Source: Stromatinia cepivora
Taxonomy: Eukaryota > Ascomycota > Leotiomycetes > Helotiales > Sclerotiniaceae
Assembly: GCA_014898415.1 (NCBI GenBank)
Contig: RCTD01000003.1
Location: 806,001-870,000, forward strand
Direction of reading: 5' to 3'
DNA: 64,000 nt
Shown here: one piece after another, positions 24,832 to 35,766 of the stretch
Position numbering within the stretch: position 1 is the first letter of the stretch
Layout: each line of letters opens with the position of its first letter
Notes under the pieces: generated by a model
Database searches by the model: none
The model's input: only the letters and a program-made list of their open reading frames with translations
What the model was told of the DNA's origin: nothing
Made by a program: the position numbers and the translations under genes

Positions 24832-24913
24832 GAAAGTAATGAAAAGTTTTTGATTCTAAATCCAAACCTATTGTTATTCGAAGATTAACCGATTCTTTGC
24901 TGTGATTCTCACA
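24832..24913 (+). repeat. truncated LTR of the element 3 family
   Basis: This 82-bp segment matches the 3' end of the 190-bp LTR (GAAAGTAATGAAAAGT through GATTCTCACA) with a few transitions and small changes. It stands alone and marks the right border of the AT-rich block. Confidence 0.8.
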
Positions 24914-25481
24914 TTATTCAAAATTCTAATAAATAATCTACGGAGTAGATTATAGATTTAATAAGTAATCTATAAAACAGATTATCTGCAGGTACCCTTG
25001 GGTTACGGGTTATTTCTGCGCAGCCTATATATAACAATAATATATCACCTCATGGCCATCTACCTCACCCGTAGATGCACTACCGTCCAATGGAACTACT
25101 ACGGTTATGGTGATTACTGAGGCCCCTAATGAGTTTCGTCGATACTGGGAATTTTTATGTTGTGTAACTTACTATCGTAGGTGGCCAGTGGCCCATGAGA
25201 TGACCGGGATGGAAAACAAGGTAGGTAAAAGAGCCAGTCAAATACTCGTGTGCGAATGTAATCTTTAGAGCCGTGTATGTCCATAACGAAAGACCGAATC
25301 TCAGGTAAATTATGAATCTTGAAAAACTATATATTAATCTCTCTTTTCCCACAATGATCCATCTTCCATCTTTCATCTCCTCAAGTCAATTGTCTACTAT
25401 CTACTAGAATTATCGCTTTCCATCTCAAGTCTCTCGACTAAATGTGCTCATCGCGTGCAGATCCCGTGTAACAGCATCATC
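24914..25481. promoter_or_regulatory. intergenic border and upstream region of the small gene
   Basis: Composition switches from RIP-type to normal near 24,980. A short hairpin (AATCTACGGAGTAGATT) lies at about 24,930. No gene signature was found. The last 150 bases are rich in CT and CTCAAGTC-type pyrimidine tracts, as is common upstream of fungal genes, so promoter elements of the next gene probably lie here. Confidence 0.4.
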
Positions 25482-26321
25482 ATGTCAAGCCAAACTTCCA
25501 ACATTGCCGTACAAGGCTCCGTCACCTCTAAGTGAGTTCATACTCTTCATTTATCTTCTTGAATCCTTTTTTCAAAAGTATTCTTCTCCTTCATATTATT
25601 CCTCACATTCCATCTTCTTTTATCTTTCATCCACTGCCCACTAGCACTGCACACTATCTCTTCTCATTTCGCTTAGTATGTATATGCATCGCTGTCCTGT
25701 TACTACTTCTTCTCTCATTCTTTTCCTCTTTCATATACAGATATTTTCTCATTAGACCATCTGTTTTATTTATTGCTCAATTCCTACATCCATCGCCTGC
25801 CTGCTAAGATCTCTCATCCGCACTCAACCCGTCTCTTGCACTCTTATCCTTCTTCGACGGCCACCCGTACCTCTTTTTTAACCACGCTTCTACCTCTGCC
25901 TTCTCTTTCTTTCATCCTCTTTCCATTTCTCTCTTCGCCACCTACTTCCATCATACATCACTCTCGGAATCCTTTCATCATCCCTAACACATGCCATCCA
26001 TTCTTTCTTTCATAATATCCAATCTTCTCTCCTAATTGCTTTCATTTATCAACCAATACGTACTAACATGCCCCTTTCACACTCAGTCACAACTGCACTT
26101 CCACTTCTGCTTCCGCTTCTCAGACATCCGTCATCAAACAATCTCTCCTCTCAGCCAACCGCATCCAAACCTACCTCAATCACCCTCAGCGCTCCACCTA
26201 TGCATCACCCACCCAAACCTACAATGACCAAGCATCAGTCACCCAACACTACACGACCGCTGCTGCCAAAAACATCCAGGAGTTCGATGATGCTTTTTAT
26301 AGCAAGACCCGCAGTCATTAG
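25482..26321 (+). CDS. small two-exon gene, 94-residue protein of unknown function
   Basis: I do not recognise the product. Exon 1 is 25,482-25,531 and starts at an ATG with A at -3. It ends at a GTGAGT donor. Exon 2 is 26,087-26,321 and follows a CACTCAG acceptor preceded by a perfect TACTAAC branch site at 26,061. The two exons join in frame (50 + 235 bases, 95 codons with TAG). The exon 2 frame differs from the two longer open frames that overlap it. The predicted protein starts MSSQTSNIAVQGSVTS, has a Ser/Thr stretch, then a polar region with many Tyr, Gln, Thr and Ala residues, and ends FDDAFYSKTRSH. It has no signal peptide or membrane segment. The 555-bp intron is long for a fungus and could hide another small exon. 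Confidence 0.6.
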
Positions 26322-27143
26322 CACTTGCCAGAAGGTTTGGGGCTTGGATTAACTGATCACGGATTATGACATGGATATAAGGGAGGTGATTTGATGACTC
26401 GCGATAAAGGTATTGGAGTTTTAGATTGCCGGATTTACAGAAAGGATAGGAAAGGATAGGAAAGGAAAAGGATTGGGTATAGGAATGATATATAACGACC
26501 GGATGAAATTATGAAAGGAAAGCGAATGAGTTGGTGTATTGGACGGTATGGATGATATGATGATAAGATGTTATGATGAATTGATAATTAAGGTTCAAAT
26601 AAGATTTTATCTAAACCGGACCATGACCCCACCGCCATCGTGATGCTGTGATTAATTCTGCCCACCCACTCAGAAAACCAAGGCGGTGTAACAAAACCCG
26701 GGTATGCCCGTCATCCCTAGAACGAAAACTTAAACCCACGATGAATAGAAGATCTAGAGAAGAACCAAGAGGTAATACCATCTTGAATTAAGATATTCCT
26801 ATAGATATAATCTAACCTAATCTCATACATAACTAATACATAAAGATAAGCAAAAACATCCATTAAATCAATCCATCGTTATTCTTCCTCATACTATTGT
26901 AAGAAATTCATAACCCTACCCTAAATCCACCCTAGGAAAGAAAGAAAAACTCAAAATCAAAGTAGTTCTAAGAAAAACCTTCGGAGAATAAAAAAAACCC
27001 CGTCTAATAAACCCCTAAGCCTTATTCCCATATTATCTCCTCCACAATTCGCTACCCGCCACGCTTCGCTAGCAACACAAGCACGCACAAGCCTCCACAA
27101 AAGGTACAAACGCCGAAAACGCACTACTACGCCAACCATTCGC
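26322..27143. other. intergenic region between the small gene and the WSC gene
   Basis: No coding signature was found. It contains a short AGGAAAGGAT repeat near 26,440-26,470. The part from about 26,900 is probably the 3' untranslated region of the minus-strand WSC gene. Confidence 0.5.
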
Positions 27144-30100
27144 TTAAGCACCAATCATCTTCAACGTGCCCATTCTAGGCGCCAACTGCGGCACGACCTC
27201 TCGAGACGACAACTTCGACCGAGTAATAACCACATCATCCACCAACACCATGCCATCACTTTCCCCTCTACACTCTGTATAAATCTGTACCTTCGCATCT
27301 GTTTTCCCGACCAGATTTTTCCGCGGCTTGTAGACCAGGGTGTTTTTCTTCCATTTGCCTTTCTTGAGGGGCGTGGGCACGGAACAATATGTATCTTTAT
27401 TCACGCAGATTTGGAGCCAGCAGTCGTGCGATTTGGCGGCTTGGCCCCACGCGGTTAGGGTAAGGGATTTGGTGGTCGGGCAGATGGTTGTGGTTTGTTG
27501 GATTAGGGAGAGGAAGTCTTGGGTCATGGTTATTTGGCTGGGGGTTGTGTTAGCTTGGGTAATTTTGAAGTAGGTGTGGATCAGAGGTGTAGGACAGGAA
27601 TTAGGATATACTTACAGGTAAGAATTACCGGTGTGAGCAACGGCGGGATTGTTGATAACAACGTTACTCTTGGCGTTGGCGATACCATCGCTTCTTGGGG
27701 CCCAGGGTGCCAAGGCTCCGGATTCAAAACCTCCGTTTGTGATTGTTGCTGCTGGGCACGTGGATGTGGTGCTCGAAGAAGAACTTGAGGATGTACGGGT
27801 GGAGAATGATGAGGGTGCTGCTGATGAGGTTGGGAGGATGGAAGAAGCTGCTGAGGATGAAAATGGGGTACTGCTCGGGAGTTGGGGTATCGTGGAGGCG
27901 GCTGAGGATGAGATTGGAGGTTGGGTGGTCGTCGAGGCTAATGAACTGGTTGGTTGAGCAATACTGGAGATAGTACTAGATACTGGGACTATAGATGAAG
28001 CAATGGATGAGGGTTCAATGGAACTCGATGGAATATTGCTGATTTGGCTGCTGGATGGTTCAACATTACTCGAAGTGGGTTGAGAGGCCACAGATGAAGC
28101 AATGGATGATGGCTCAATGGAGCTCGATGGAGGATTGCTGATTTGGCTACTAGATGGTCCAGCATTACTCGAAGTGGGTTCAACGGAGTTCGATGGAATA
28201 GCACTGGATGGCGCAGTTGTAGGGTTGCTACTGCTTATACTAGATGGAGCAACCGAAGAAAAGACCGACGAAACTGGGGCCGAGGAGCCAGATGGGATGT
28301 TCGATGAAGTTGCCGCAATTGAGGAAGAACTAGCAGCTCCATTGGATGAAGATACAACACTTGAAGATACAGCACTTGATGTGGCTGATTCCGTGAAACT
28401 TGCCGATACAGATTGAGGAACAGAAGCAGCGGAAGATGATACAATACTACCAGAAGATTGAGCCGAAGTCGAAGTAGCCGGCGATGAACTGATAGCCGAA
28501 GAAGATATGACGCGGCGGTTGAATTGATAAGTGACAATTGACGGGGCACCGGCACGACGTGAAAATCTGCTGACGGGTGAAGTTCCTCCACAAGATTGAG
28601 ATGGATTACCTGGACATGGGAAGTTGCAAGTTCCCTCTGCTTGACCGAGATCGTATCCATTGGAACAATAGCAGTGGCCTGGTTCAATCCCCATGAATTC
28701 GAATGCTTCACCATTGTCGGCGGTGGAACAGAATAATGCACAGCTAGCGGGTGTATCAATGACTGATGGATCGGTGCTGCCACCAATTGGTGTGGGGGGT
28801 GGGGTTAATGGGAAACCATTGGAGGTGGAATCTAAGTAGCAACCTAATTCCTGATATTCACCAGCTGGAGTATCGATGGATGGGACTTGAGTTGGTGCAG
28901 AGATTGATGATCCTGTGGTGGTAGCACTTGAACTTTCTGCAGCGGAACTCGACAAGATAGCACTAGAGCTTATTGCAGCAGATGATGAAGCGGCAATGGT
29001 GGATACAGCAGGAGTGGAAGTTGGTCCGAACGAACTTAGCGAACTGCTGGGCGCAGGTGTGAATTCCGAACTTGAACCAGAAGATGTGGTAGGGAGGGAA
29101 CTCAAAGTTATTGTTGATTGTGAACCAGATTCAGTAGATGATATCGATTCTGGGAGGGCAGATGAAGATACTGGAATTGTGGAACTGATGGCGATATAAC
29201 TTGAGGTTGAAGGAAGACCACTCTCGGAGCTGGAAGCCAATGTCGAAGCTGTGAATGAAGAATCAGAGGCAATTGAGCTCTCGGAAGCAATTGAGCTCCC
29301 GGAAGCGGTTGCTGATGCCGATGCCGATGCAGATATTGATCCAGAAGCTATGGAACTAGCGACAGTTGATGATGCCTCAGAAACAGCCGAGGATGATACC
29401 GATGGGATCAAAGAAGAGGTTAGAAGAACAGAACTGGAAGCTCCAGAGGAAAAGCTCGAGGCACTTGTTTCAACAGCAGAGCGTGATGAAAGAACGGCCG
29501 AGCTCGAAATTACTGACTCCGAAGAGAAACTGCTACTCGCGACCGGAATCGAAGTCGAAGTTTCGAATTCTGAGCTGAAGACGGATGTGAAAATCGTAGA
29601 TGAGAGACTTTCCGTACTGCTGACCTCAGAAATGGAACTAGGGACTGCGGACACCGAAGTGGAAAGTGAGGCACTGCTTCCTGGGAAGGAAGATGTCTCA
29701 GATACAATTGAACTTCCAGCCGAAGAAATTGCGGATTGACTACTGGAAATTGAAGGTACGTTACTGCTGAGAGAGACTGATTCCGTTGATATTGCCGATG
29801 ATGATGGGACCAAATAACCGGAAGAGGTAGCTACACTTGAAAGACTGGATTGCTCGGAAAAGGTACTAAAGGCCGGTGTCGATGTTCCCACAGCTGCCGA
29901 GGATGATGCTGGAGTCGTGGATAGAACATTACTGCTCGTAGGAACAGCTTCGGATGATAAGGTGCTACTGACCGAAATATATACTGAAGATACTTGCGAT
30001 TCCGAAATACTGAAAGTTGAAAGTACCGATGATGGGAGTACCGATGATGGGAGTACCGATGATGGGAGTACCGATGATGGGAGTACCGATGATGGGAGTA

Positions 30101-30638
30101 CCGATGATGGGAGTACCGATGATGGGAGTACCGATGATGGGAGTACCGATGTTGAAAGTACCGATGATGGAAGTCCTGATGATGGAAGTCCTGATGATGG
30201 GAATACCGAGCTCGAAAAGGTTGGAAGCACACTGACTTGAGATGAGACTGAACCAACGGATGAGGGAAGGTTTCCAGAACTGACTGCAGCTGAAGTCGAT
30301 GCTGGCAATTCGCTACTCGAAAGTGATACCGGAATACTGCTACTCACAGCCGGAATCGAAGTCGATTGGCTGGAAAGAATTGGCGCGGTACTTGTTATCG
30401 ATTCAGATCCCAAACTGGATGTGGCAAAAGCCGACGATGTTGCGATACTAGAAGATGGCGCCGTCGAACAATAACTTGGAACAACAGTGACTGTGACTGT
30501 CACTGGAAGTGGGCAGTTTGCCTGACGGGGTGCAAGATCCCGATGTTGAGGATGACGACCTTCTAATTTGATGCTTGCGCTTGCAACACCGAAGGTGGCG
30601 GCCAAGAATAAAGAATCTCTTAACGAACGTGGTGCCAT
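27144..30638 (-). CDS. Ser/Thr-rich WSC-domain cell-surface protein
   Basis: There are two exons, 27,616-30,638 and 27,144-27,537, separated by a 78-bp intron (GTAAGT donor, GCTAACA branch, CCCCAG acceptor). The join is in frame and gives 1138 residues. The start at 30,638 has A at -3 and G at +4. Residues 1-26 form a secretion signal (hydrophobic LFLAATFGVASASI), followed by a Cys-containing stretch and a Thr/Val-rich TVTVTV segment. About 550 residues of Ser/Thr/Ala/Val-rich sequence follow, including the LPSSV repeats. A WSC domain lies at about residues 590-690 (Cys-rich, with the typical GHCYC motif), then a second Ser-rich stretch. The last 150 residues start TITNGGFESG and resemble a carbohydrate-binding jelly-roll module. 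WSC domains bind glycans, and Ser/Thr-rich stretches are normally O-mannosylated. I infer a secreted or wall-associated protein. There is no transmembrane segment, so it is not a classical Wsc stress sensor. Confidence 0.85.
30019..30210 (-). repeat. 15-bp coding tandem repeat (LPSSV) in the WSC gene
   Basis: About 12 near-identical 15-bp units, GATGGGAGTACCGAT on the plus strand, encode a five-residue LPSSV repeat at residues about 143-206 of the protein. Units are nearly identical at the DNA level in the middle of the array, so copy number is likely to vary between strains. Confidence 0.9.
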
Positions 30639-32265
30639 GATTGCTTTGAGCAAAACGAGTGATGCTTAAAGATTGGCGTGGTCGAAGCTCCAGAAAGATG
30701 GAGGGCTTAAATGCAAAAAGAAGGACGATTAATGATGAGAATAAAGGAGAAGTAAGAAATGGAGTAAGGTAGGGAATATTGAAATACTAAATAACTAGAC
30801 GTCTAGGCAAATACTTGAAGCCACCAAGGGGTAAGAAGAAATTCATATGTCTCTCGACAAGATGCCGGCGGCATAAAATTTGATTCAGGCCAGCTTGGGA
30901 AAATATGGCTGAAAACTATCAACCATCATTATGGAAAGAGATTGCGCATTCTCAAATCGTGATTCGAACGTAGAGGGAAAAAAGATACATCGAATCGAAT
31001 GCAGGAGTTGATAGTAAGACATACAGTAGTAGTCTATAGACAGGTCTCAAAGATGGACAATTCGAGTAGAAAATTTCTTTTCTACATCACGCCACCAATA
31101 TAATGATACCTGGAAAATCTTAATAATGTAAGGGCAAGAAGACGACTTTCGGCTCATAATTGCTACGAGATGGAAATCAGTGTGTCCAAGAGTCTGGACT
31201 GCGATCCGACAATGAAGGATTATTTGAGCATTGAGATGATTTGGGGCATTGAGCATTGAAATCATTTCATTTGGAGCATGTAATTTATTAAAAAAAGTAT
31301 CCTTATCAAAACAATTGAAATATTTCCAAAAGATCCAAAGTTCGACGAATTCAAATCAAACTGCAGTTCGGATCGCGTATCTTGCCCCGAAAATATCCGC
31401 ATCACTCCAGAATTCAAAACTTACCAAAGACTGACCAGGAATTCAATGTGATAATTGATATTCTTATGCAAGTGAGTTTGTTGGGGGGGCCCATATGTTT
31501 CCTACAATATGTGCGCGTGAGATAAAGGATGGAAAACGAAGATGGAGGAAGGCATGAGAAAACCAGGGCCAAAAGTGTCTGTTTTCAATCGAAACTATCA
31601 AAATATACCATTTTTGTATCATGATAACTTTTCAAAAGAATAAAATTTGGAAAGAGATCTCGAAAGAGGTTTGAATGTTCAATTCTATTTATTTAGTACC
31701 TAGTATTTCAACAATATAATGATTGATGTGTTCGGATCGATCTTGCTCTCAATACAATATTTGAGCTGATTACTTGTTCGACCGATGATCTCGTGACTTG
31801 GCGTGAGTAAAATATGGCAGTCACGTTACGACCACGAATTCTTTTCGCGACTGAATAAAGTAGCATGGGATAATTTTCTTTTGTTGTTGTTGTTGTTGTT
31901 GTTGTTCCATGATAAGAAAAAATGAAAAGATAACCTTGACCAACACGTTGGTTTCTTACCTAGTACTTACCTACCTATCTACCTACGAGGTATTCCCTCT
32001 TTTCTATTCTCTCATCCACTTCAATCCAAAAGAATGATTTGAAAACTACGAATCTTCTTTTTCTCTACCATTTTCATGCTTCATTTTTCCATTTTCCCTC
32101 CCGAAATCTATTTCTTGTCCAAATAATTTCCTTCATCTTCGAATTTGTTCTATAAAATACTACAGACGGCGTCCAAAATAAATCTGTCATATTTCGCTTT
32201 CGATCTTTCGACCTTTCGACCTGTCAAATTAAGTGGAAATTAAAAGAAGTGGTGGATTTGCCGCA
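30639..32265. promoter_or_regulatory. shared divergent intergenic region, WSC and zinc-finger genes
   Basis: The two genes point away from each other, so this 1.6 kb should contain both promoters. It has a (TTG)n microsatellite at about 31,879-31,906, a CCTACCTATCTACCTACC-type tract near 31,970, and a CT-rich leader at about 31,975-32,225 immediately before the zinc-finger start codon. I see no gene in it. No specific operator could be assigned. Confidence 0.5.
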
Positions 32266-33780
32266 ATGACTGATCAATCCGATACTGGAAAATCCTTGGA
32301 TGTTAAACTCCGGATAGCACAGAAGAAGGCTGAAAAATTCAAAGAATTGCAAGCCAAGGCATTGGAAGCTAAAGTACTGAATGAGCTCAAGGTATTGCAA
32401 GATGCCAATGCGGACATTTCCATATCGGCAGCCATGGAATCGCCTCCTCGGGACAAGAAGTACATCACATCTGAGGAAGAAAAGGATGATGTTATTGCAA
32501 TAAAAAACGTCAAGGCAAAGACCAACTTTGATTCAGAAAATGAAACAACCTTGACCAATACAGATTCTATTCATCCGCCTCAAAAGCCAATCATCGAATT
32601 CGATAGTCAAAGTCGTACTTCATCCAATCCGAAGCCTCTAAGAAGAGAGTCTCTCCCAGTCTCAAAGTCATCGACTATACTCATCTCAGTTGATCCTGAT
32701 AAGCGACGATTCTTTCAACCCTTGGCAGACGCGATCACATCCTCCAGTGCCGATCAACTTGGTAAAATATTGTTGCGTTTATGTGTCGAGTACCCGGATG
32801 CTAGAGCTGTGGTCGAATCTTTTCTTGCAGATACCAGTGACGGAGATATCATCAGCAACCCACCGGTCCCACCACAATTAATTCGCAAGACCTCGAACTC
32901 CAAAGTTGACCAAGCCCCACAAATCTTACCTCTCATCAAAAAAGACACAAAGGCTCCGTTGCCACCAGTTGCAAAACAGAAGGGAAAATTGGAAGAGGAG
33001 CAAAGGCCACTTACTATTGCGAAGTCTGCTAGAAAGGATCCACAACAACCACTGAAACACATCTCTGCCCAGAATGCGGTGGCCAGCGAAAAGCGCAAAC
33101 GGGAGGAGTCTATAGATACCCCAATCACCACTCAGTCACTGAAGAAATCGAAACCTTCTGTAGGTGACAATTCGAAAGATAGACAAATACATTCATCAAC
33201 AGAGAAGAAGTTTGTCATTCGTAAACGGTCAAAAATAGATGGTTCATCAAAGGAGCATAAATATGCACTTCCAACACCCAAGTTGTCATCAGACTCACTA
33301 AGCACATCCGAAGGTACGAAAACCAAGAGCACATTCGAAAGTTCCAAAACCAAGACTATCAACCCTTTGCAATCTCTCTTTGATTCCGACGAATCCGAAG
33401 GAGAATCATCCTCAGGTAAATACCTTTGCACAGTTAATTCTTGTCGTAAAGGCTTTACTGCGCAACGTAATTTGGATCGACATATGAAAGCTGTACATAA
33501 ATCAGAAGGGGAACCATTCGGATGTTCACTTTGCCCCAAGCAATTTGCTCGTCGGGACTATGTTTACAGACATCTGGATGCCTTTCACACCTCGACTGGA
33601 TTGAAATGTAATGCTTGTGGATTTACGTATCAAGACGCAGATACTTTGAGTGCGCACATGAGATCAGAACATGGTGTAAGGCTTGTTGAAGAAAAGATCA
33701 AGGAATCATCAACGGTACCAAATACTATTAAGAAGCGGGTCAGTTTTCAGGATGAGCCGAGGAAACCTTGGATTTCCTGA
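32266..33780 (+). CDS. C2H2 zinc-finger nuclear protein, three fingers
   Basis: A single exon encodes 504 residues. The ATG at 32,266 has G at -3. The N-terminal 60 residues are Lys/Leu/Ala-rich and likely form a coiled coil. A short conserved-looking helical segment follows at residues about 144-190 (FFQPLADAI ... LLRLCVEYPDARAVVESFL). A basic, disordered middle carries nuclear-localisation-type clusters (KRKRE, RKRSK). Three C2H2 fingers sit at the C-terminus: C388/C393/H406/H411, C420/C423/H436/H441 and C448/C451/H464/H469, all with 12 residues between the second Cys and first His. This points to a DNA- or RNA-binding regulator in the nucleus. Targets cannot be read from the sequence, and I do not recognise a named orthologue. 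Confidence 0.85.
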   Translation: MTDQSDTGKSLDVKLRIAQKKAEKFKELQAKALEAKVLNELKVLQDANADISISAAMESPPRDKKYITSEEEKDDVIAIKNVKAKTNFDSENETTLTNTDSIHPPQKPIIEFDSQSRTSSNPKPLRRESLPVSKSSTILISVDPDKRRFFQPLADAITSSSADQLGKILLRLCVEYPDARAVVESFLADTSDGDIISNPPVPPQLIRKTSNSKVDQAPQILPLIKKDTKAPLPPVAKQKGKLEEEQRPLTIAKSARKDPQQPLKHISAQNAVASEKRKREESIDTPITTQSLKKSKPSVGDNSKDRQIHSSTEKKFVIRKRSKIDGSSKEHKYALPTPKLSSDSLSTSEGTKTKSTFESSKTKTINPLQSLFDSDESEGESSSGKYLCTVNSCRKGFTAQRNLDRHMKAVHKSEGEPFGCSLCPKQFARRDYVYRHLDAFHTSTGLKCNACGFTYQDADTLSAHMRSEHGVRLVEEKIKESSTVPNTIKKRVSFQDEPRKPWIS

Positions 33781-34920
33781 GTTGTCGACATGCCTTGGGC
33801 ATCATTTGACTCAACCTCAAAGGAGAATTTTCGATTGTTTGAGTCGGGCTCGAACAATTATGAATGACATGAAGCATTTGGACCTCAGAGATATTACACA
33901 TTATCATCTCATTCCGAATACACCAGTGTTCACCAACTAAAGGCCAATATATATCCATCACGATTAAAAAAAAAATTCTGTAAGATTACCAAAAAAAAAT
34001 TTCATCGAGTACGTACGGTACCTATTTGTGTAACTGAACAAAACTTACTAATGTGATTGGAAGCAGAAGCGCAATACGCGGTGTCAAAATAGTGTGTTAC
34101 ATTCATCGCACTCAGCTGAAACGATGCTTTCGAGGATAGTTTCTGCCACGTACTCATACGACCGTATGACCCTTCCCCCCGGACAATCAATTGCGTATGA
34201 GCGTCAGATTGCTGGTACGGGTCAAGATTTGCAATGAGTACTTTTGTGGTGCGCGGTTGCGGCCACAGAGTATAGTGGATATGGCAATTGCGGCGGAGAG
34301 TTGATTTGAATTCGAAGTGTGTTTAATCGCGCTTGGGGGTGTAGCCGCTGTGTCATTGCATTGCAATTACTGTGAGGAGATTAGTTAGCTATTAAATGAA
34401 TACCAAGCTTTTGATGCATTATTGAGGGTTCCTTGCATGCAATTTTCATTACTGTGAATGATAATTTGGAAAATAATATTTTGATGTGATGGAATTTGGA
34501 TGAATGGATAAATGAGAAAGAGGTTATGAATTCCTAGTATATAAGTCTATCTATGATTAATATAACCCCAACCCTATAAAATATGTTTTTGTGATAATGA
34601 TAAATAGAAAATGGTCTAATAAAAGAATTTGTTTAGAATATCCAATCAAAAGAGCGTAAAAACTCTAGAAGAGAGTCTTTGTGAAAACTAGACTATTCGA
34701 TATCAATCAATTATAATACTTTTAGATTTATATAATACTTATATAAAACCATCAATATAACGATAGAATAACCAGTAAACTTTTCATTACATTGAATTGA
34801 GTTGTATACCCAAGTAAAATAACGAGACATCAAACACTAAAACAAAACATTTTAAATATAAAAGCGAAAGTACTACTAGAGGATGACAAGTAACCGCAAA
34901 AACAAAAACAAAAAAGAAGT
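33781..34920. other. convergent intergenic region (zinc-finger and NLP genes)
   Basis: The flanking genes converge here, so both 3' untranslated regions fall within it. Poly-A runs at about 33,966-34,000 and AT-rich sequence at 34,380-34,900 may include polyadenylation signals. No further gene is seen. Confidence 0.5.
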
Positions 34921-35766
34921 CTAGAAACTACTAGCTTTCACAAAATTGTTTTCGAAATTAGCGTCCTTGAAAGGAACATCCGCAGCTCCAAAATCCGTCG
35001 TCTCAAGAGCATTTTGAGCAGCAGCTGTGAGTGATTCCCAAGCAATCATCGGTTGTTGTCCACCCTTCGTACTTGTAAGACCCATCGAGTGATCGAGTGG
35101 CCAAATCCCTTCGTATTTGATGAGAGGTGATGTACCAGAAAGAGAATATTGATCCGTAGTACAATCCCAACCTCCGTGGGCGGATGGACATACAGCAACG
35201 ATGTTGCTGGCGGTGGTGGCGGTTGAACTGGTGAGCCAGAGAATTACTCCTTCCCAATCGTGACGGTGGCCAATTATTGGTGATGGCTCGTCTTTGGGCA
35301 TGTACCTGCACTGTATGAGTTTGGAGCTCTTATGAAGCTTTTACGAGATCGCTTACCAGGAATACATGAGACCATAGTATGATCCGTTTTGGGCTCCTCG
35401 AACATATACTTGCCCGGTACTGCTACTGCAACCACTGCTGCTACCGCCAGTTGGTGCTAAACCACCGCTGAAAAGATGTTAGGGACTCAATTATAATAAC
35501 ATTAGAGAGCTAGAGAAGTCATACCCTGTATTGCCCTGGGCATCAACGGCAGGAAATGGTACGCAACCATTTACGACATATAGATATGGTTTGTAGGCCT
35601 CATAGAGCGTGCCTACCGTACCACTAGGAACCGTTTCGGGAAATCCCACAACAGCATCGGAATTAATAACGGCGCGGGATTCAAGTTCTGATGGTGTGGG
35701 GATTGCAATGGCGGTAGATGCCAAGAGCGAGAGAGAAAGTTGGAAAGATTTTGAGAAGGCAACCAT
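34921..35766 (-). CDS. NLP family necrosis- and ethylene-inducing protein (NPP1 domain)
   Basis: There are three exons, 35,525-35,766, 35,357-35,467 and 34,921-35,305, with introns of 57 bp (GTATGA donor, CAG acceptor) and 51 bp (GTAAGC donor, CAG acceptor). The total is 246 codons, 245 residues, normal for the family. The start at 35,766 has the strong context CACCATGG. A secretion signal covers about the first 20 residues. The exon 3 product contains the family signature heptapeptide GHRHDWE. Cys residues appear in each exon. NLPs are secreted cytolysins that bind plant sphingolipids (GIPC) and cause necrosis in dicots; that role is established for the family and inferred here. All signature parts seen are intact and there is no frameshift. 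Confidence 0.9.

Larger units (their letters stand above)
1..24913. other. RIP-mutated, AT-rich retrotransposon block
   Basis: The whole stretch is extremely AT-rich with stop codons in all frames, yet recognisable retrotransposon protein motifs survive in it. Repeat copies inside the block differ from each other almost only by C/T and G/A transitions, as expected from fungal repeat-induced point mutation. No intact host gene is visible. The right edge coincides with a truncated 190-bp-type LTR ending at 24,913, after which base composition becomes normal. Individual elements are listed separately. Confidence 0.9.

Noticed and set aside
29831..30256. His/Arg/Ser-rich and Asp/Gly/Ser-rich frames overlapping the WSC gene
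   Set aside because: They are other-frame readings of the 15-bp coding repeat. The WSC frame has the signal peptide, domain and intron support.
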